Shown: positions 16,667 through 25,072 of the stretch, piece after piece
How the letters are laid out: every line of letters starts with the position of its first letter
How positions within the stretch are numbered: position 1 is the stretch's first letter
DNA from: CAMAUF01 sp046152925
Lineage (GTDB): Bacteria > Chloroflexota > Dehalococcoidia > Tepidiformales > Tepidiformaceae
Length of the DNA stretch: 32,676 nt
Assembly (NCBI GenBank): GCA_046152925.1
Contig: JBJXFX010000110.1
Coordinates: 1 to 32,676 of the forward strand
Direction of reading: 5' to 3'
Position numbers and translations under genes: made by a program
The notes under the pieces: model-generated
The model's input: only the letters and a program-made list of their open reading frames with translations
What the model was told of the DNA's origin: nothing
The model's database searches: none

Positions 16667-17070
16667 GCGAGGTGACGCTCGGCCCGGACGCCGGCCGCGC
16701 GCTCCAAGAGGCCGAAAACTTCTGTTGGCGAGCGAACGTCGCGATCGTCGCCGCTGACCATGTGCTTGCCGGCGCGATGGTCGTCCTCGCTGGGCAAATC
16801 GCCGGTCTGCCATCACGCGAATCGCTCGAAGCCGCGCTCCTGATGGCCCACGGCAGCGGCAGCGACAAGCTCACCCAGAACGTGATGTTCGGTTCGAGCG
16901 CGCGAGACGCCGTCAGCACGGTGGCGCGGTGGGCGCGCGAGGCGGGCCTCACGGAAATCAACGCCCGGATGTTGGCGCTCGGCGTGCTGGCTTCGGGCGA
17001 AGTCGGGCCGATGTTTTTCAGCGCCGCCGGAGTCACCAAGGACGAACTGCGCACCGCGCTCGAAGCCTAG
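16663..17070 (+). CDS. Small protein resembling a stand-alone Clp N-terminal (Clp R) domain
   Basis: This is a 135-residue, soluble, mainly helical protein. Residues about 10-50 (ALQEAENFCWRANVAIVAADHVLAGAM) and 75-135 (ARDAVSTVARWAREAGLTEINARMLALGVL) have the two-repeat pattern of the ClpA/ClpC N-domain: a helix, then x-x-x-x-I-x-x-x-H-x-L-x-G. There is no AAA+ domain, so a role as adaptor or peptide binder is possible. The histidine of the first repeat (DHVL) is kept and the second has RML. The similarity is distant and assigned by eye. It is translationally coupled to recJ by ATGA, and the following gene has its own promoter. Confidence 0.5.
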   Translation: MSEVTLGPDAGRALQEAENFCWRANVAIVAADHVLAGAMVVLAGQIAGLPSRESLEAALLMAHGSGSDKLTQNVMFGSSARDAVSTVARWAREAGLTEINARMLALGVLASGEVGPMFFSAAGVTKDELRTALEA

Positions 17071-17097
17071 CGCCTTCCGGTAAAGCCAGCGCGCCGG

Positions 17098-17103
17098 TAC
17101 CCT
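17098..17103 (+). promoter_or_regulatory. Putative -10 box for the nucleotide-sugar gene pair (leaderless type)
   Basis: TACCCT seven bases before ATG 17111, with no Shine-Dalgarno sequence between. It is the same hexamer as in front of folD. Confidence 0.45.
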
Positions 17104-17110
17104 CAGGCCA

Positions 17111-18124
17111 ATGCCATCACCCCTCAAAGCCGCCGTCATCGGTCTCGGGTCCATGGGCGCGAACCACGCGCGCGTCCTCGGAGACATGCCGGGCATCGAG
17201 CTCATCGCCGTCGCCGATGCCGACCCCGAACGCGTCACCCGGACGATCGCGGGGCGTTCCACCCGCGGGTTCGCCGACGCATCGAGCCTCCTCTCCGCCC
17301 TCCAGCCCGACCTTGTTTCCGTGGTCGTCCCGACCCAGCTGCACGAGGCCGTCGGGCTCGCCGTCCTCGAGGCTGGCTGCAACATGTTGATGGAGAAGCC
17401 GATCGCCGCGACCCCGGCGCAGGGGGCGGCCCTGGCCGAAGCGGCCGCCCGGCGCGGCCTTATCCTCACCGTAGGCCACATCGAGCGCTTTAACCCCGCG
17501 GTCCGCGAGCTCAAGCGCCGCCTCGACGCTGGCCAAGGGGGGCGAATCATCCAGCTCCGGGCGCGCCGCGTCGGGCCCTTCCCCCACCGCATCCGTGATG
17601 TCGGCGTCATCCACGACCTCGGCCCGCACGACATCGACATCATGCGCTACCTGCTCGATGACGATGTCGAGCGCGTCTACGCCTCGGCCGCCCGCCACAT
17701 CAAGACCGAAAACGAGGACATCTTTGCCGGCATGCTGCACTTCCGCGGAGGCGTCACGGGCATCCTCGAAATCAACTGGCTGACCCCGACCAAAGAGCGC
17801 ACGCTCACCGTCCTCTGCGAAAAGGGGATGTTCATCGCGGACTACGCAAACCAGTCGCTCGCCTTCTTCGAAAACGCCTCTGCGCGGGCCCGCGAAGGGA
17901 CGTTCGCCAGCGTCACGGAGGGCGAAATGGCCCGCTACAGCATCGAATCCCGCGAACCGCTGCGGGCCGAGCTTGAGGCCTTCCGCGACGCAGTCGCCAG
18001 CGGAGGGCCTGCGCCGGTCCCGGCCCGCGATGGGCTCGCGGCCGTCGTCATCGCCGACGCGCTGGTCGCGTCGTCGCAATCGGGGATGCCCGTTGCCGTA
18101 CCAGCGGTGGAGCTAGGCTCATGA
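17111..18124 (+). CDS. Gfo/Idh/MocA-family NAD(P)-dependent sugar oxidoreductase
   Basis: This 337-residue protein has an N-terminal Rossmann fold (AVIGLGSMGANHARVL) and the family EKP motif in LMEKPIA at about residue 95. The catalytic block GHIERFNPAV and HDLGPHDID, with the conserved Asp and His, follow in the C-terminal domain. The closest type by motif appears to be the UDP-sugar 3-dehydrogenase group (WbpB/WlbA). It overlaps by ATGA with a nucleotide-sugar 6-dehydrogenase, which supports a role in a UDP-sugar acid pathway. The substrate is inferred. Confidence 0.85.
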   Translation: MPSPLKAAVIGLGSMGANHARVLGDMPGIELIAVADADPERVTRTIAGRSTRGFADASSLLSALQPDLVSVVVPTQLHEAVGLAVLEAGCNMLMEKPIAATPAQGAALAEAAARRGLILTVGHIERFNPAVRELKRRLDAGQGGRIIQLRARRVGPFPHRIRDVGVIHDLGPHDIDIMRYLLDDDVERVYASAARHIKTENEDIFAGMLHFRGGVTGILEINWLTPTKERTLTVLCEKGMFIADYANQSLAFFENASARAREGTFASVTEGEMARYSIESREPLRAELEAFRDAVASGGPAPVPARDGLAAVVIADALVASSQSGMPVAVPAVELGS

Positions 18125-19419
18125 ACGTCGCCGTGATTGGCATCGGCCGGATCGGTCTCCCCGTCGCCGCCAAAATCGCGAGCCTCGGCCACCGCGTGTT
18201 CGGCTGCGACATCCGCCAAGAGCGCGTCGACCAGGTGAACCGCGGCGAGAACCCCGTCCCCGACGAGGCCGGCCTCGGCGCGCTGCTCGCGGACGCCGTC
18301 GGCCGCGGCCTCCTCGTCGCGACGACGAAGACGGCCGAGGCCGTCGCGCAATGCGATACGGTCCTCTTCGCCGTCGCCGTCGATGTCGGGGCTGACCATC
18401 GCGCCGACCTCGGCTGGCTCCTCCAAGCATGCGACGATATCGCCCCGGGCCTCCAAAAAGGCACCCTCTGCGTCTTCGACACGACGTTGCCCGTGGGCAC
18501 CACCCGGAACGTCCTGGCGCCTCGCCTCGGCGCCTCCGGCGGCCTCACCCTGGGCGTCGACTACCACGTCGCCTTCAGCCCCGAACGGCTGCTGATGGGC
18601 CGCGTGATCGAAGACTTGAACAAGTACCCCAAGGTCGTCGGCGGCGTGGACCCTGAAGGCGGCCGCCTGGCCGCCGCGTTCTACCGCGCGGTCTTTGGCG
18701 AAACCACGCAAGACGGCCGCCCGAGCGTGAAGCAACTCGCCAGCGCCGAGGCGGCGGAGCTTTCGAAGCTCGCCGAGGGCGCGTATCGCGACCTCAACAT
18801 CGGCCTCGCCAACGAGCTCGCGCAGGTCGCTGACGCCTACGGCCTCGATATCAACGAAGTGATTGACGCCGCCAACAGCCAGCCGTTCAGCCACATCCAC
18901 ACGCCGGGCACGGGCGTCGGCGGGCACTGCATCCCGGTCTATCCACACTTTCTGGTGCAGGGCGAAGGCCAGACGCGCCTCTCGGCCCTCGGCCGCGAAG
19001 TGAACGACGCGATGCCTGGCTACGCCGTTGACCGCCTTGGCGCGCTCCTCGGCGGGCTGGCGGGCAAGCGCATCGCCGTCTTCGGCCTCACCTTCCGGCC
19101 CGACGTGGCCATAACTTGGCATTCGAACGCGATCGACCTCGCGCGCGAGATCCGCGGACGCGGGGCGGCGCCCTTCGGCCACGACCCGCTCCTTACGGCT
19201 GACGGCATCGCCTCCCTCGGGTACACGCCGGCCGAAGGCGCCGGGCCCTTCGACGCCGTCATCGTCCACGCCTACCACGCGCAGTACCGGCAGATCGCGT
19301 GGTCCTCTGTCGCCCCGATCCTCCTCGACGCGCGCAACGCAATGGACCGCGCCCCGATCGAGGCACAGGGCGTCCGCTACCTCGGTGTCGGCCGGCCAGT
19401 CACGGCTCCGGCTGCGTAG
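18121..19419 (+). CDS. UDP-glucose/GDP-mannose dehydrogenase family protein (nucleotide-sugar 6-dehydrogenase)
   Basis: This 432-residue enzyme should oxidise a nucleotide sugar twice at C6 to the uronic acid using NAD. It has the N-terminal Rossmann motif GIGRIGLPVA, VFDTTLPVGTTRN, SPERLLMG and the catalytic Cys270 in GVGGHCIPVYPHFL. The conserved lysine of the SKLAEGAYRDLNI block and the C-terminal NAD/UDP-sugar domain (VFGLTFRPDV) are also present. The GHCIPVxP context is closer to UDP-GlcNAc or UDP-ManNAc dehydrogenases (WbpA/WecC) than to UDP-glucose dehydrogenase. It is coupled to the upstream oxidoreductase. The residues SHIHTPG replace the usual arginine-rich stretch before the cysteine motif. 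Confidence 0.88.
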   Translation: MNVAVIGIGRIGLPVAAKIASLGHRVFGCDIRQERVDQVNRGENPVPDEAGLGALLADAVGRGLLVATTKTAEAVAQCDTVLFAVAVDVGADHRADLGWLLQACDDIAPGLQKGTLCVFDTTLPVGTTRNVLAPRLGASGGLTLGVDYHVAFSPERLLMGRVIEDLNKYPKVVGGVDPEGGRLAAAFYRAVFGETTQDGRPSVKQLASAEAAELSKLAEGAYRDLNIGLANELAQVADAYGLDINEVIDAANSQPFSHIHTPGTGVGGHCIPVYPHFLVQGEGQTRLSALGREVNDAMPGYAVDRLGALLGGLAGKRIAVFGLTFRPDVAITWHSNAIDLAREIRGRGAAPFGHDPLLTADGIASLGYTPAEGAGPFDAVIVHAYHAQYRQIAWSSVAPILLDARNAMDRAPIEAQGVRYLGVGRPVTAPAA

Positions 19420-19501
19420 CATCGATTCGAGCAGTCCGCGAGCTGGCGGTAGCATGGCGCTGGGATCGCGGCGCGCGGTCAACCCCAGCCCCGAGGCCTC
19501 C

Positions 19502-20218
19502 ATGCCACTGATCATCGGGCTCGCCGGCACCATCGCCGCGGGCAAGTCCACCGTCGGCCAGATCCTTGTCCAGCGCGGCGCCGTCCATTGTGATGGCGAC
19601 AAGCTCATCCACACGCTCTACGAACCCGGCAAGCCCGGCTTCGACCGAGTGGTCGCCGCGTTTGGGCCCGAAATCGTCGGCGCCGATGGATTCGTCGACC
19701 GCAAGGCCCTCGGGGCGAAGGTCTTCGGCAAACCCGAGGAAATGAACAAGCTCACGACCGCGATCGGCTCGATCGGCGAGGCGATCAAGGGCGTCATCGA
19801 CGGTTGGCGCCGCAACCTCCCCGCCGATGGCATCGGCGTGATGGAGGCCGTGAACCTGATGGAGCCTGGCTACGCGAGTTGGTGCGACCAGCTCTGGCTG
19901 ATCGCCGTCGACGACGACATTGCTCGCCGGCGGCTCCAAGAGACGCGCGGCATGTCGCTCGAAGAGGCAAATCAGCGCCTCAAGGCAATGGTCCCGGTGA
20001 GCGTGCGCGCGCCGGGCTGCGACTGGGTCTACCACAACAACACGACGCGCGAGGCCCTCGAAACGGCGGTCGAAGACGAACTCGGCCGGGTCCGAGAGCT
20101 CGCCGCCGCGGGCGAGCTCCCTGGCTCGGTCTTTCACCAGTGGTGGGCGGCCTTCATCGCAGAGCGCCGCCCGTTACTCAAGAAGGCCGGCGTGTCGCTG
20201 GCGGACGAGATTCCCTGA
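19502..20218 (+). CDS. coaE: Dephospho-CoA kinase
   Basis: CoaE phosphorylates dephospho-CoA in the last step of CoA synthesis. The start MPLIIGLAGTIAAGKSTVG places the P-loop (GTIAAGKST) at residues 8-16 as usual. DGDKLIHTLY corresponds to the substrate-binding DADxIxHxL motif, with Gly for Ala. A GAGG site is five bases before ATG 19502. An in-frame ATG at 19454 would add 16 residues without homology. At 238 residues the protein is about 35 longer than typical owing to a C-terminal tail from about residue 200 (SVFHQWWAAFIAERRP). Its end overlaps the convergent small membrane protein gene by 41 bases. Confidence 0.88.
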   Translation: MPLIIGLAGTIAAGKSTVGQILVQRGAVHCDGDKLIHTLYEPGKPGFDRVVAAFGPEIVGADGFVDRKALGAKVFGKPEEMNKLTTAIGSIGEAIKGVIDGWRRNLPADGIGVMEAVNLMEPGYASWCDQLWLIAVDDDIARRRLQETRGMSLEEANQRLKAMVPVSVRAPGCDWVYHNNTTREALETAVEDELGRVRELAAAGELPGSVFHQWWAAFIAERRPLLKKAGVSLADEIP

Positions 20219-20615
20219 CGTCCCGCGCCCGGCGGCGGCGGTCCGCCCGCGAATCACCGCCGTGCGCCGGCGCCGCGGCGGCCCGGCCCAGCCGGGGCAG
20301 GAACAGCATCGCCGGCACGATCGTCAGCGCAAGAAACAGCCATTGGACGACGATGAAGCCGATCACGCCGGTCGCGGGCTCGCCGAGGCCGATGACCACG
20401 ACAAGCGTGAACGTCACGGCCGAAACGGCCCCTCGCCGCGCGTAGTCTCGCAGCGACCAGGCGCCAATCACCGACACGAGGGCGATCAGGGCGGGCAGCG
20501 CCACCGACGGTAACAGGAGCGGCGAGTTCGCCCGCCCGGTGACGAGGATCATCGCTGCCAGCGCGGCGCCGGCCGTAGCTGCCGCCACCGCCCCCTTGTC
20601 GAAGAACCGTCTCAC
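20178..20615 (-). CDS. Small four-helix integral membrane protein, function unknown
   Basis: About 145 residues if started at GTG 20615 (reading RRFFDKGAVAAA); GTG 20642 is an alternative. Four hydrophobic segments are apparent: about 9-27, 32-55, 64-84 and 88-112. After them comes a hydrophilic tail very rich in Arg (RADRRRRARD). I recognise no family. The gene follows the GGDEF gene by roughly 15-40 bases and is probably co-transcribed. The hydrophobicity supports translation, because shadow frames in GC-rich DNA seldom give four regular helices. The Arg-rich tail overlaps the convergent coaE end, so the true stop may reflect only that overlap. Confidence 0.55.
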   Translation of the reverse strand: MRRFFDKGAVAAATAGAALAAMILVTGRANSPLLLPSVALPALIALVSVIGAWSLRDYARRGAVSAVTFTLVVVIGLGEPATGVIGFIVVQWLFLALTIVPAMLFLPRLGRAAAAPAHGGDSRADRRRRARDVRESRPPATRRPS

Positions 20616-20656
20616 TCCATCAACGTCGACCGCTGGCGCCACCGCGGCCAGGGGGC

Positions 20657-22507
20657 TTAACTCGCGACCCGCGCCTGGCCCGCCATCCGCAGGATGCGGA
20701 GCCGTTCCACCTGGCCCGGCACCGGCGAGCCATCGCCATGCAAGAGCACGCGGTTGCGCCCCGCCGACTTCGCCTCGTACAGGGCGCGGTCGGCAAGCTC
20801 CATCAGGATGTCGGGGTCCGTCGAGTGGGCCGGCCCGAGCGCCACGCCAATGCTGACCGTGATCGGCCCGACGGGCGCCAAGTCCTCGCCGATGTAGGGC
20901 GCCTCGGAGACCGACTGGCGCACGCGGTCCAGCGTGCGCACCACCGCTTCGGGGTCGCCCTCCGCGATCAAGAGCGTGAACTCCTCGCCGCCGAACCGGT
21001 AGACCGAATCGCCCTCGCGGAGGCCACTCTTCAAGATTCCCGCGACCTGCTGGAGCGTGATGTCCCCGACCCGGTGCCCGAACTCGTCGTTGAACCGCTT
21101 GAAGTGGTCGATATCGACCATCGCGACCGCAAACGGCTGCCCGTCGCGCACCGCTGGCCCGAGACGCTCGAGGAGGTCGAGGTTCAAGCGACGCCGGTTC
21201 GCCAGGCCGGTCAGCGGGTCGTGGTGCGCCTCGTGGCGCGTTGCCTCGTGCGCATCGGCGGCCACCACAGCAGTCGCGACCTGCGAAGCCATCATCTCGA
21301 GGATACGGACGTCCTCCTCGTCGAAGGCGGCCGGGCGCTTCGACCAGCAACCGAGCGTGCCGACGACGCGCGCACCGACAATCAGCGGCACCACCACGCC
21401 GGACCGGATCCCGGGGATGCGCTCACCTGCGACCATTTCGGCCTCCGCCTGCTCAGCGAGCCGGATGCTCCGCCCGCGACGCGCGACCCGTCCCGCCAGC
21501 CCCGAGCCGAGCTCCACCGCGCTGAGGTCGCACTCCACGCCATCGTTGGAGAGGCCCATGACCTCCAACGAATTCTGCCGTAACAGCCGCAGGTCGGCGG
21601 CATCGGCCCGGGCCAACTGGCGGGCCTCGCGCACCGCTGTCTGGACGACGTAGCGCAGGCTCAGCGTCTCGGTGATCTCCGTCACGACCTGATAGAGCGA
21701 CTGGAACTGCTCATTTCGTCGGCGTGCCGCTTCGACCGCAGCGCCCATCGTCGCCCGCTCGCGGTCGGACGCGCGAAGCGCCTGGCTCAGCTTCCGCACG
21801 ACGACTGACGTGGTCGCCCCGATCATCAATCCGGCCACGACCACCGCGCCGAGCAGCGCCCAGTTCGCGACCTCCACGGTCTCCGTCAGGAACTGGTTGT
21901 CCGCCTCCGCCTCGGCGGAGAGCTGTGGGCCCAAGCTCGACGAAAGCGTCCGGAGGTGCCGCAACCGGAGCGTGAGCACGCGCAATCCGTTGGTCGAAGC
22001 AGCCGAGGCGTAGTCGTCGAGGGTGCGGCGGGCGTGTTCGGTCGCGCCCAACAGCTCGAGCGTCGCCTCGGTGCCAACCAGCGCATGCAATTCCTCAGCG
22101 TGCTCCTCGGCCTGATAGAGGACGGCGTCGATCTCCAGCGCTTGGTCCGGTGTGAGAGGTTGAGGTGGAGCGACCGGGGCCGGGTTTGCCGTGACCGTGG
22201 GTGACGCCGCCGGCTGGGTCGAAAGCGGCGGAAGCGCAACGCCCGCGGGCGCGGTCGCCGGAGCCGCGTTCGTTGGCGTCAGCACGATCTCTTGCGGGAT
22301 TGCCCGCCGCAGCAGCGCTTCCGCGTCGACGGCCGATTGGGCCGCCTTCGCGGCCAAAAGCGCGGCACGCGAATGCTCGGAGGCCGAACTGGCGCTGTCA
22401 CGGACGACGGCGAGCGCGCCGATCCCAATCCCGGTGAGCGCCAACGTCGCGAGCCCGACCGCCGCGACCTGCACGATGACCGGGTTCCGCGTGAGCCAGC
22501 CAATCAA
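20657..22507 (-). CDS. Membrane-bound diguanylate cyclase (GAF-GGDEF)
   Basis: This 616-residue protein should make cyclic di-GMP from two GTP. Domains: transmembrane helix about 12-35, a periplasmic helical sensor region about 40-210 with a Pro/Ala/Thr-rich insert (about 80-115), transmembrane helix about 216-238, a GAF domain about 270-430, and GGDEF about 445-600. The active-site motif is GGEEF at 506-510, and the inhibitory I-site R-x-x-D (REGD) sits five residues earlier, so product inhibition is expected. The start is TTG 22507, overlapping the stop of the cupredoxin gene as TTGA. Coupling to a copper protein suggests redox or copper sensing, by inference. Confidence 0.92.
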   Translation of the reverse strand: MIGWLTRNPVIVQVAAVGLATLALTGIGIGALAVVRDSASSASEHSRAALLAAKAAQSAVDAEALLRRAIPQEIVLTPTNAAPATAPAGVALPPLSTQPAASPTVTANPAPVAPPQPLTPDQALEIDAVLYQAEEHAEELHALVGTEATLELLGATEHARRTLDDYASAASTNGLRVLTLRLRHLRTLSSSLGPQLSAEAEADNQFLTETVEVANWALLGAVVVAGLMIGATTSVVVRKLSQALRASDRERATMGAAVEAARRRNEQFQSLYQVVTEITETLSLRYVVQTAVREARQLARADAADLRLLRQNSLEVMGLSNDGVECDLSAVELGSGLAGRVARRGRSIRLAEQAEAEMVAGERIPGIRSGVVVPLIVGARVVGTLGCWSKRPAAFDEEDVRILEMMASQVATAVVAADAHEATRHEAHHDPLTGLANRRRLNLDLLERLGPAVRDGQPFAVAMVDIDHFKRFNDEFGHRVGDITLQQVAGILKSGLREGDSVYRFGGEEFTLLIAEGDPEAVVRTLDRVRQSVSEAPYIGEDLAPVGPITVSIGVALGPAHSTDPDILMELADRALYEAKSAGRNRVLLHGDGSPVPGQVERLRILRMAGQARVAS

Positions 22508-22959
22508 CCCGCCACCTCGAATTCGAGACTCATCCCCAACGCGAGGTGCGAGACGGGCTCATTCCCGCTGAAGCCGATGAGGAGGCACACGAACCGGTAC
22601 CGGCCAGGCGACAGCGTCAGGCGCACGGCCTCCGAAGTGCCAGGCTTGATCGACGCCACGCCGCCAAGGGGCGCTGAGACCCGCTCGCCATCGACGCGGA
22701 CAACCACGAGCTCGTGGTTGAAGCTCCCGACGTTGGCGAATTGAAGGTCCACCGCGCGACTCGGGAACGTGGATACGGGTGATCCAAATTTGTAGTCCGT
22801 CCCAGTAATCAGCACCGAGTTCGCCGCCGCCTGGCCAAAGAGCTCTCGCGGCCCAGGGGGCACGGAGGACTCCGGTGCGCAACCGGCGGCGATCCCGCCG
22901 AGTAGCACGCACACCAGCCCCGCAACGACGCGCGCCGGCCGCCCGATAGCAGATATCAC
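22504..22959 (-). CDS. Cupredoxin-like lipoprotein (type 1 copper)
   Basis: From GTG 22959 the protein has 151 residues and begins with a short basic N-region, a hydrophobic core and a lipobox-like GGIAAGC, with the modified cysteine at 27. A longer frame from 23037 adds a charged extension that would disrupt the signal peptide. The mature part has the order of type 1 copper ligands: His in FNHELVV, Cys in RYRFVC, His in VSH and Met in LALGM, spaced as in plastocyanin-like domains. It should act as a surface electron-transfer or copper-binding protein. It lies 101 bases after thrS and is coupled to the diguanylate cyclase gene. Confidence 0.75.
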   Translation of the reverse strand: MISAIGRPARVVAGLVCVLLGGIAAGCAPESSVPPGPRELFGQAAANSVLITGTDYKFGSPVSTFPSRAVDLQFANVGSFNHELVVVRVDGERVSAPLGGVASIKPGTSEAVRLTLSPGRYRFVCLLIGFSGNEPVSHLALGMSLEFEVAG

Positions 22960-23060
22960 CTTGGTAAGTTCGACAGCGCCGCGCCAGGAAACCGGCCGGT
23001 CACGTAAAGGGACGCGTAGCGGCCACCGTCCTGCCACGCGCCCTCCACGGCTGTGCGCAA

Positions 23061-24857
23061 CTACGGGTCGGTTTGGGGGACGAGCGCTTTGGAATCACGC
23101 TCCTCACGCAGTTTCGCCACGATCTCAGTCACGGCCATCGCGCCGAGGTCCTTGCCGCCACGCACGCGCACCGCGGCCGCCTGCGCCTCCGCCTCGCGGT
23201 CGCCCACGACGAGTACGTACGGCACCTTCTTGAGCTGCGCATCGCGGATCTTCGCGTTCATCCGTTCGCCACGGGCGTCGACCTCGGCCCGGATTCGAAC
23301 CCCCTTCAGCGCCGCCGCAACCTGTTCGGCGTAGGCGATGTGCCGGTCGGCAATGGGCACCACCACGACCTGCCGGGGCGCCAGCCAGAGCGGGAAGTTC
23401 CCTTCGTACTCTTCGATCAGCAACGCGACCATCCGCTCCATCGTCGAGATGACCCCGCGATGGACGATGATTGGCCGCGCCTTCGTCCCATCTTCGGCGA
23501 TGTATTCGAGCCCGAACTGCGCGGGCAAGTGGAAGTCGACTTGCACCGTCACCAGCGTCTCGTCTTTGCCCTGCGCCGTCTTGAACTGGACGTCGATTTT
23601 CGGGCCGTAGAACGCCGCCTCGCCCTTCGCCTCATGGAATTCCAGCCCGACCCGTTGGAGGACGCGCCGCAGCAAGGCTTCGCCCGCCTCCCACATCGGC
23701 GGGTTGTCGACGTACTTCTCGGTGTCTTCGGGGTCGCCCAAGGAGAGGCGGTAGGTGTAGTCCTTCAGCCCGAGGACGCCGTACACCTCCTCCATTAACC
23801 GCAACACGCCCTCGACCTCGGACTCGACCTGCTCGATATCCGTGCAGAAGATGTGCGCGTCGTTCAAGGTCATGATCCGGACGCGGCTCATACCCGTCAC
23901 CTGGCCCGACTTCTCCCAGCGGTGCATGTTCCCCAGCTCCGCAATCCGCAACGGGAGGTCGCGGTACGAGTGCTGCTCCGACTCGTAGACCATGATGTGC
24001 GAAGGGCAGTTCATCGGCCGCAGCACGTACTCCTCGCCCTCGCGCTCCATCACCGGGTACATCGCGTCGCGGTAGTGGTCCCAGTGCCCAGACCGCACGT
24101 AGAGCTCGCGCTTGGCGACCGCAGGCGTGATCACGTGCTGGTAGCCGCGTTCGATCTCCAGGTCTTCGATCCAGCGCTGGAGCTCGCGCCGGATCGTCGC
24201 GCCCGCCGGCAACCAGACGACGTGGCCAGGGCCGACGTCCTCAACCAGCGTGAACAGGTCCAAGTCGCGGCCGATTTTGCGGTGGTCCCGGCGGCGCGCT
24301 TCCTCGATCTGTTGCTCGTAGGCCGCGAGCGCCTCGGGCGTCTCGAACAGTGCGCCATAGACGCGCTGGAGCATCGGGTTCTTTTCGCTGCCGCGCCAAT
24401 ATGCGCCCGCGATCGACATGAGCTTGAACGCGCCGGCCTCGGCGGTGTGATTGACGTGGCCGCCACGGCAGAGGTCCGTGAAGGCCGCGTGCGTGCAAGT
24501 CGTGATCCCGTCGTCCGGGATGTCCTTCAGCAGGTCGAGCTTGAAGGGCTGCTTCGCCCAGCGCGCCTCGGCCTCGGCACGGCTGATGGCGGCCATCTGA
24601 AACTTATGCTTCCCCTTGCGCGACTGGTTCATCCGCTTTTCGAGCCAGACGAGGTCCTCGTTGGTCAGCGCGCGCGGCAGCCGGAAGTCGTAGTAGAAGC
24701 CGGTGTCGATCGGCGGCCCGATGCCCAACTCGGCCTCGGGCATCAGCTCGACCATGGCTTCGGCCAGCATGTGCGCGGCGCTATGCCGCATCCGGTTGAG
24801 GCGCTCTTCTTTCGAAAGCGACCCGAGGTCGACGCGTTCGTTGAGTTCAGCTGACAT
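23061..24857 (-). CDS. thrS: Threonyl-tRNA synthetase lacking the TGS domain
   Basis: This 598-residue class II synthetase charges tRNA-Thr. The editing (N2) domain has HSAAHML (about 25-31), GFYYDF and CRGGH (about 129-133). The catalytic core has the zinc ligands in RPMNCPSH, NDAH and IVHRGV, and motif 3 around STMERMVALLIEE. The anticodon-binding domain begins at about 495 (APRQVVVVPI). The N-terminal TGS domain (about 60 residues in E. coli ThrS) is absent: upstream sequence is the T-box leader. The usual block TQDDAHIFC reads TLNDAHIFC, a change next to the active site. A GGAGG site is seven bases before the ATG. Confidence 0.95.
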   Translation of the reverse strand: MSAELNERVDLGSLSKEERLNRMRHSAAHMLAEAMVELMPEAELGIGPPIDTGFYYDFRLPRALTNEDLVWLEKRMNQSRKGKHKFQMAAISRAEAEARWAKQPFKLDLLKDIPDDGITTCTHAAFTDLCRGGHVNHTAEAGAFKLMSIAGAYWRGSEKNPMLQRVYGALFETPEALAAYEQQIEEARRRDHRKIGRDLDLFTLVEDVGPGHVVWLPAGATIRRELQRWIEDLEIERGYQHVITPAVAKRELYVRSGHWDHYRDAMYPVMEREGEEYVLRPMNCPSHIMVYESEQHSYRDLPLRIAELGNMHRWEKSGQVTGMSRVRIMTLNDAHIFCTDIEQVESEVEGVLRLMEEVYGVLGLKDYTYRLSLGDPEDTEKYVDNPPMWEAGEALLRRVLQRVGLEFHEAKGEAAFYGPKIDVQFKTAQGKDETLVTVQVDFHLPAQFGLEYIAEDGTKARPIIVHRGVISTMERMVALLIEEYEGNFPLWLAPRQVVVVPIADRHIAYAEQVAAALKGVRIRAEVDARGERMNAKIRDAQLKKVPYVLVVGDREAEAQAAAVRVRGGKDLGAMAVTEIVAKLREERDSKALVPQTDP

Positions 24858-24869
24858 GCGGTTCCTCCA

Positions 24870-24885
24870 GCCGGCGGATGCCGGC
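24870..24885 (-). promoter_or_regulatory. Perfect hairpin directly before the thrS ribosome-binding site
   Basis: Two copies of the self-complementary hexamer GCCGGC flank ATCC, forming a six-pair GC stem immediately before TGGAGGAACCGCATG. It could affect access to the Shine-Dalgarno, possibly together with the T-box upstream. No uridine run follows, so it is not an intrinsic terminator. Confidence 0.4.
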
Positions 24886-25041
24886 GATCAACGTGGTTCG
24901 AAAATACGCGCGCGGAGCCCGTCCGAGCCGGGCAGCATAGTCGAGGCGAAGCGCGCGACGCGCGTCAGCGGAACAGAACGACGGTACACGGCGGATTCCC
25001 GGGTGGTGGTCTGCGCAGGCCAGCCGCTGAGGTTGGCCGTC

Positions 25042-25072
25042 CGGGACGAGGCGCGCCTCGTGGTTCCACCCG
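25042..25072 (-). promoter_or_regulatory. T-box antiterminator/antisequestrator hairpin
   Basis: CGGG pairs with CCCG around the seven-base bulge TGGAACC, then ACGAG pairs with CTCGT across the loop GCGCGC. TGGA in the bulge (25068-25065) would pair with a tRNA acceptor end UCCA, predicting U as discriminator base of the cognate tRNA-Thr. All pairs are exact, which strongly supports the T-box assignment. Confidence 0.85.

Noticed and set aside
15374..16816. 480-codon minus-strand open frame opposite recJ
   Set aside because: Shadow of recJ with biased Asp/Val/Gly composition and no domain.
17935..19614. 559-codon minus-strand open frame opposite the nucleotide-sugar dehydrogenase
   Set aside because: Shadow of a well-supported gene; no recognisable motif.
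24870..24885. Intrinsic terminator before thrS
   Set aside because: Strong GC stem but no following U-run; kept only as a possible ribosome-binding-site hairpin.
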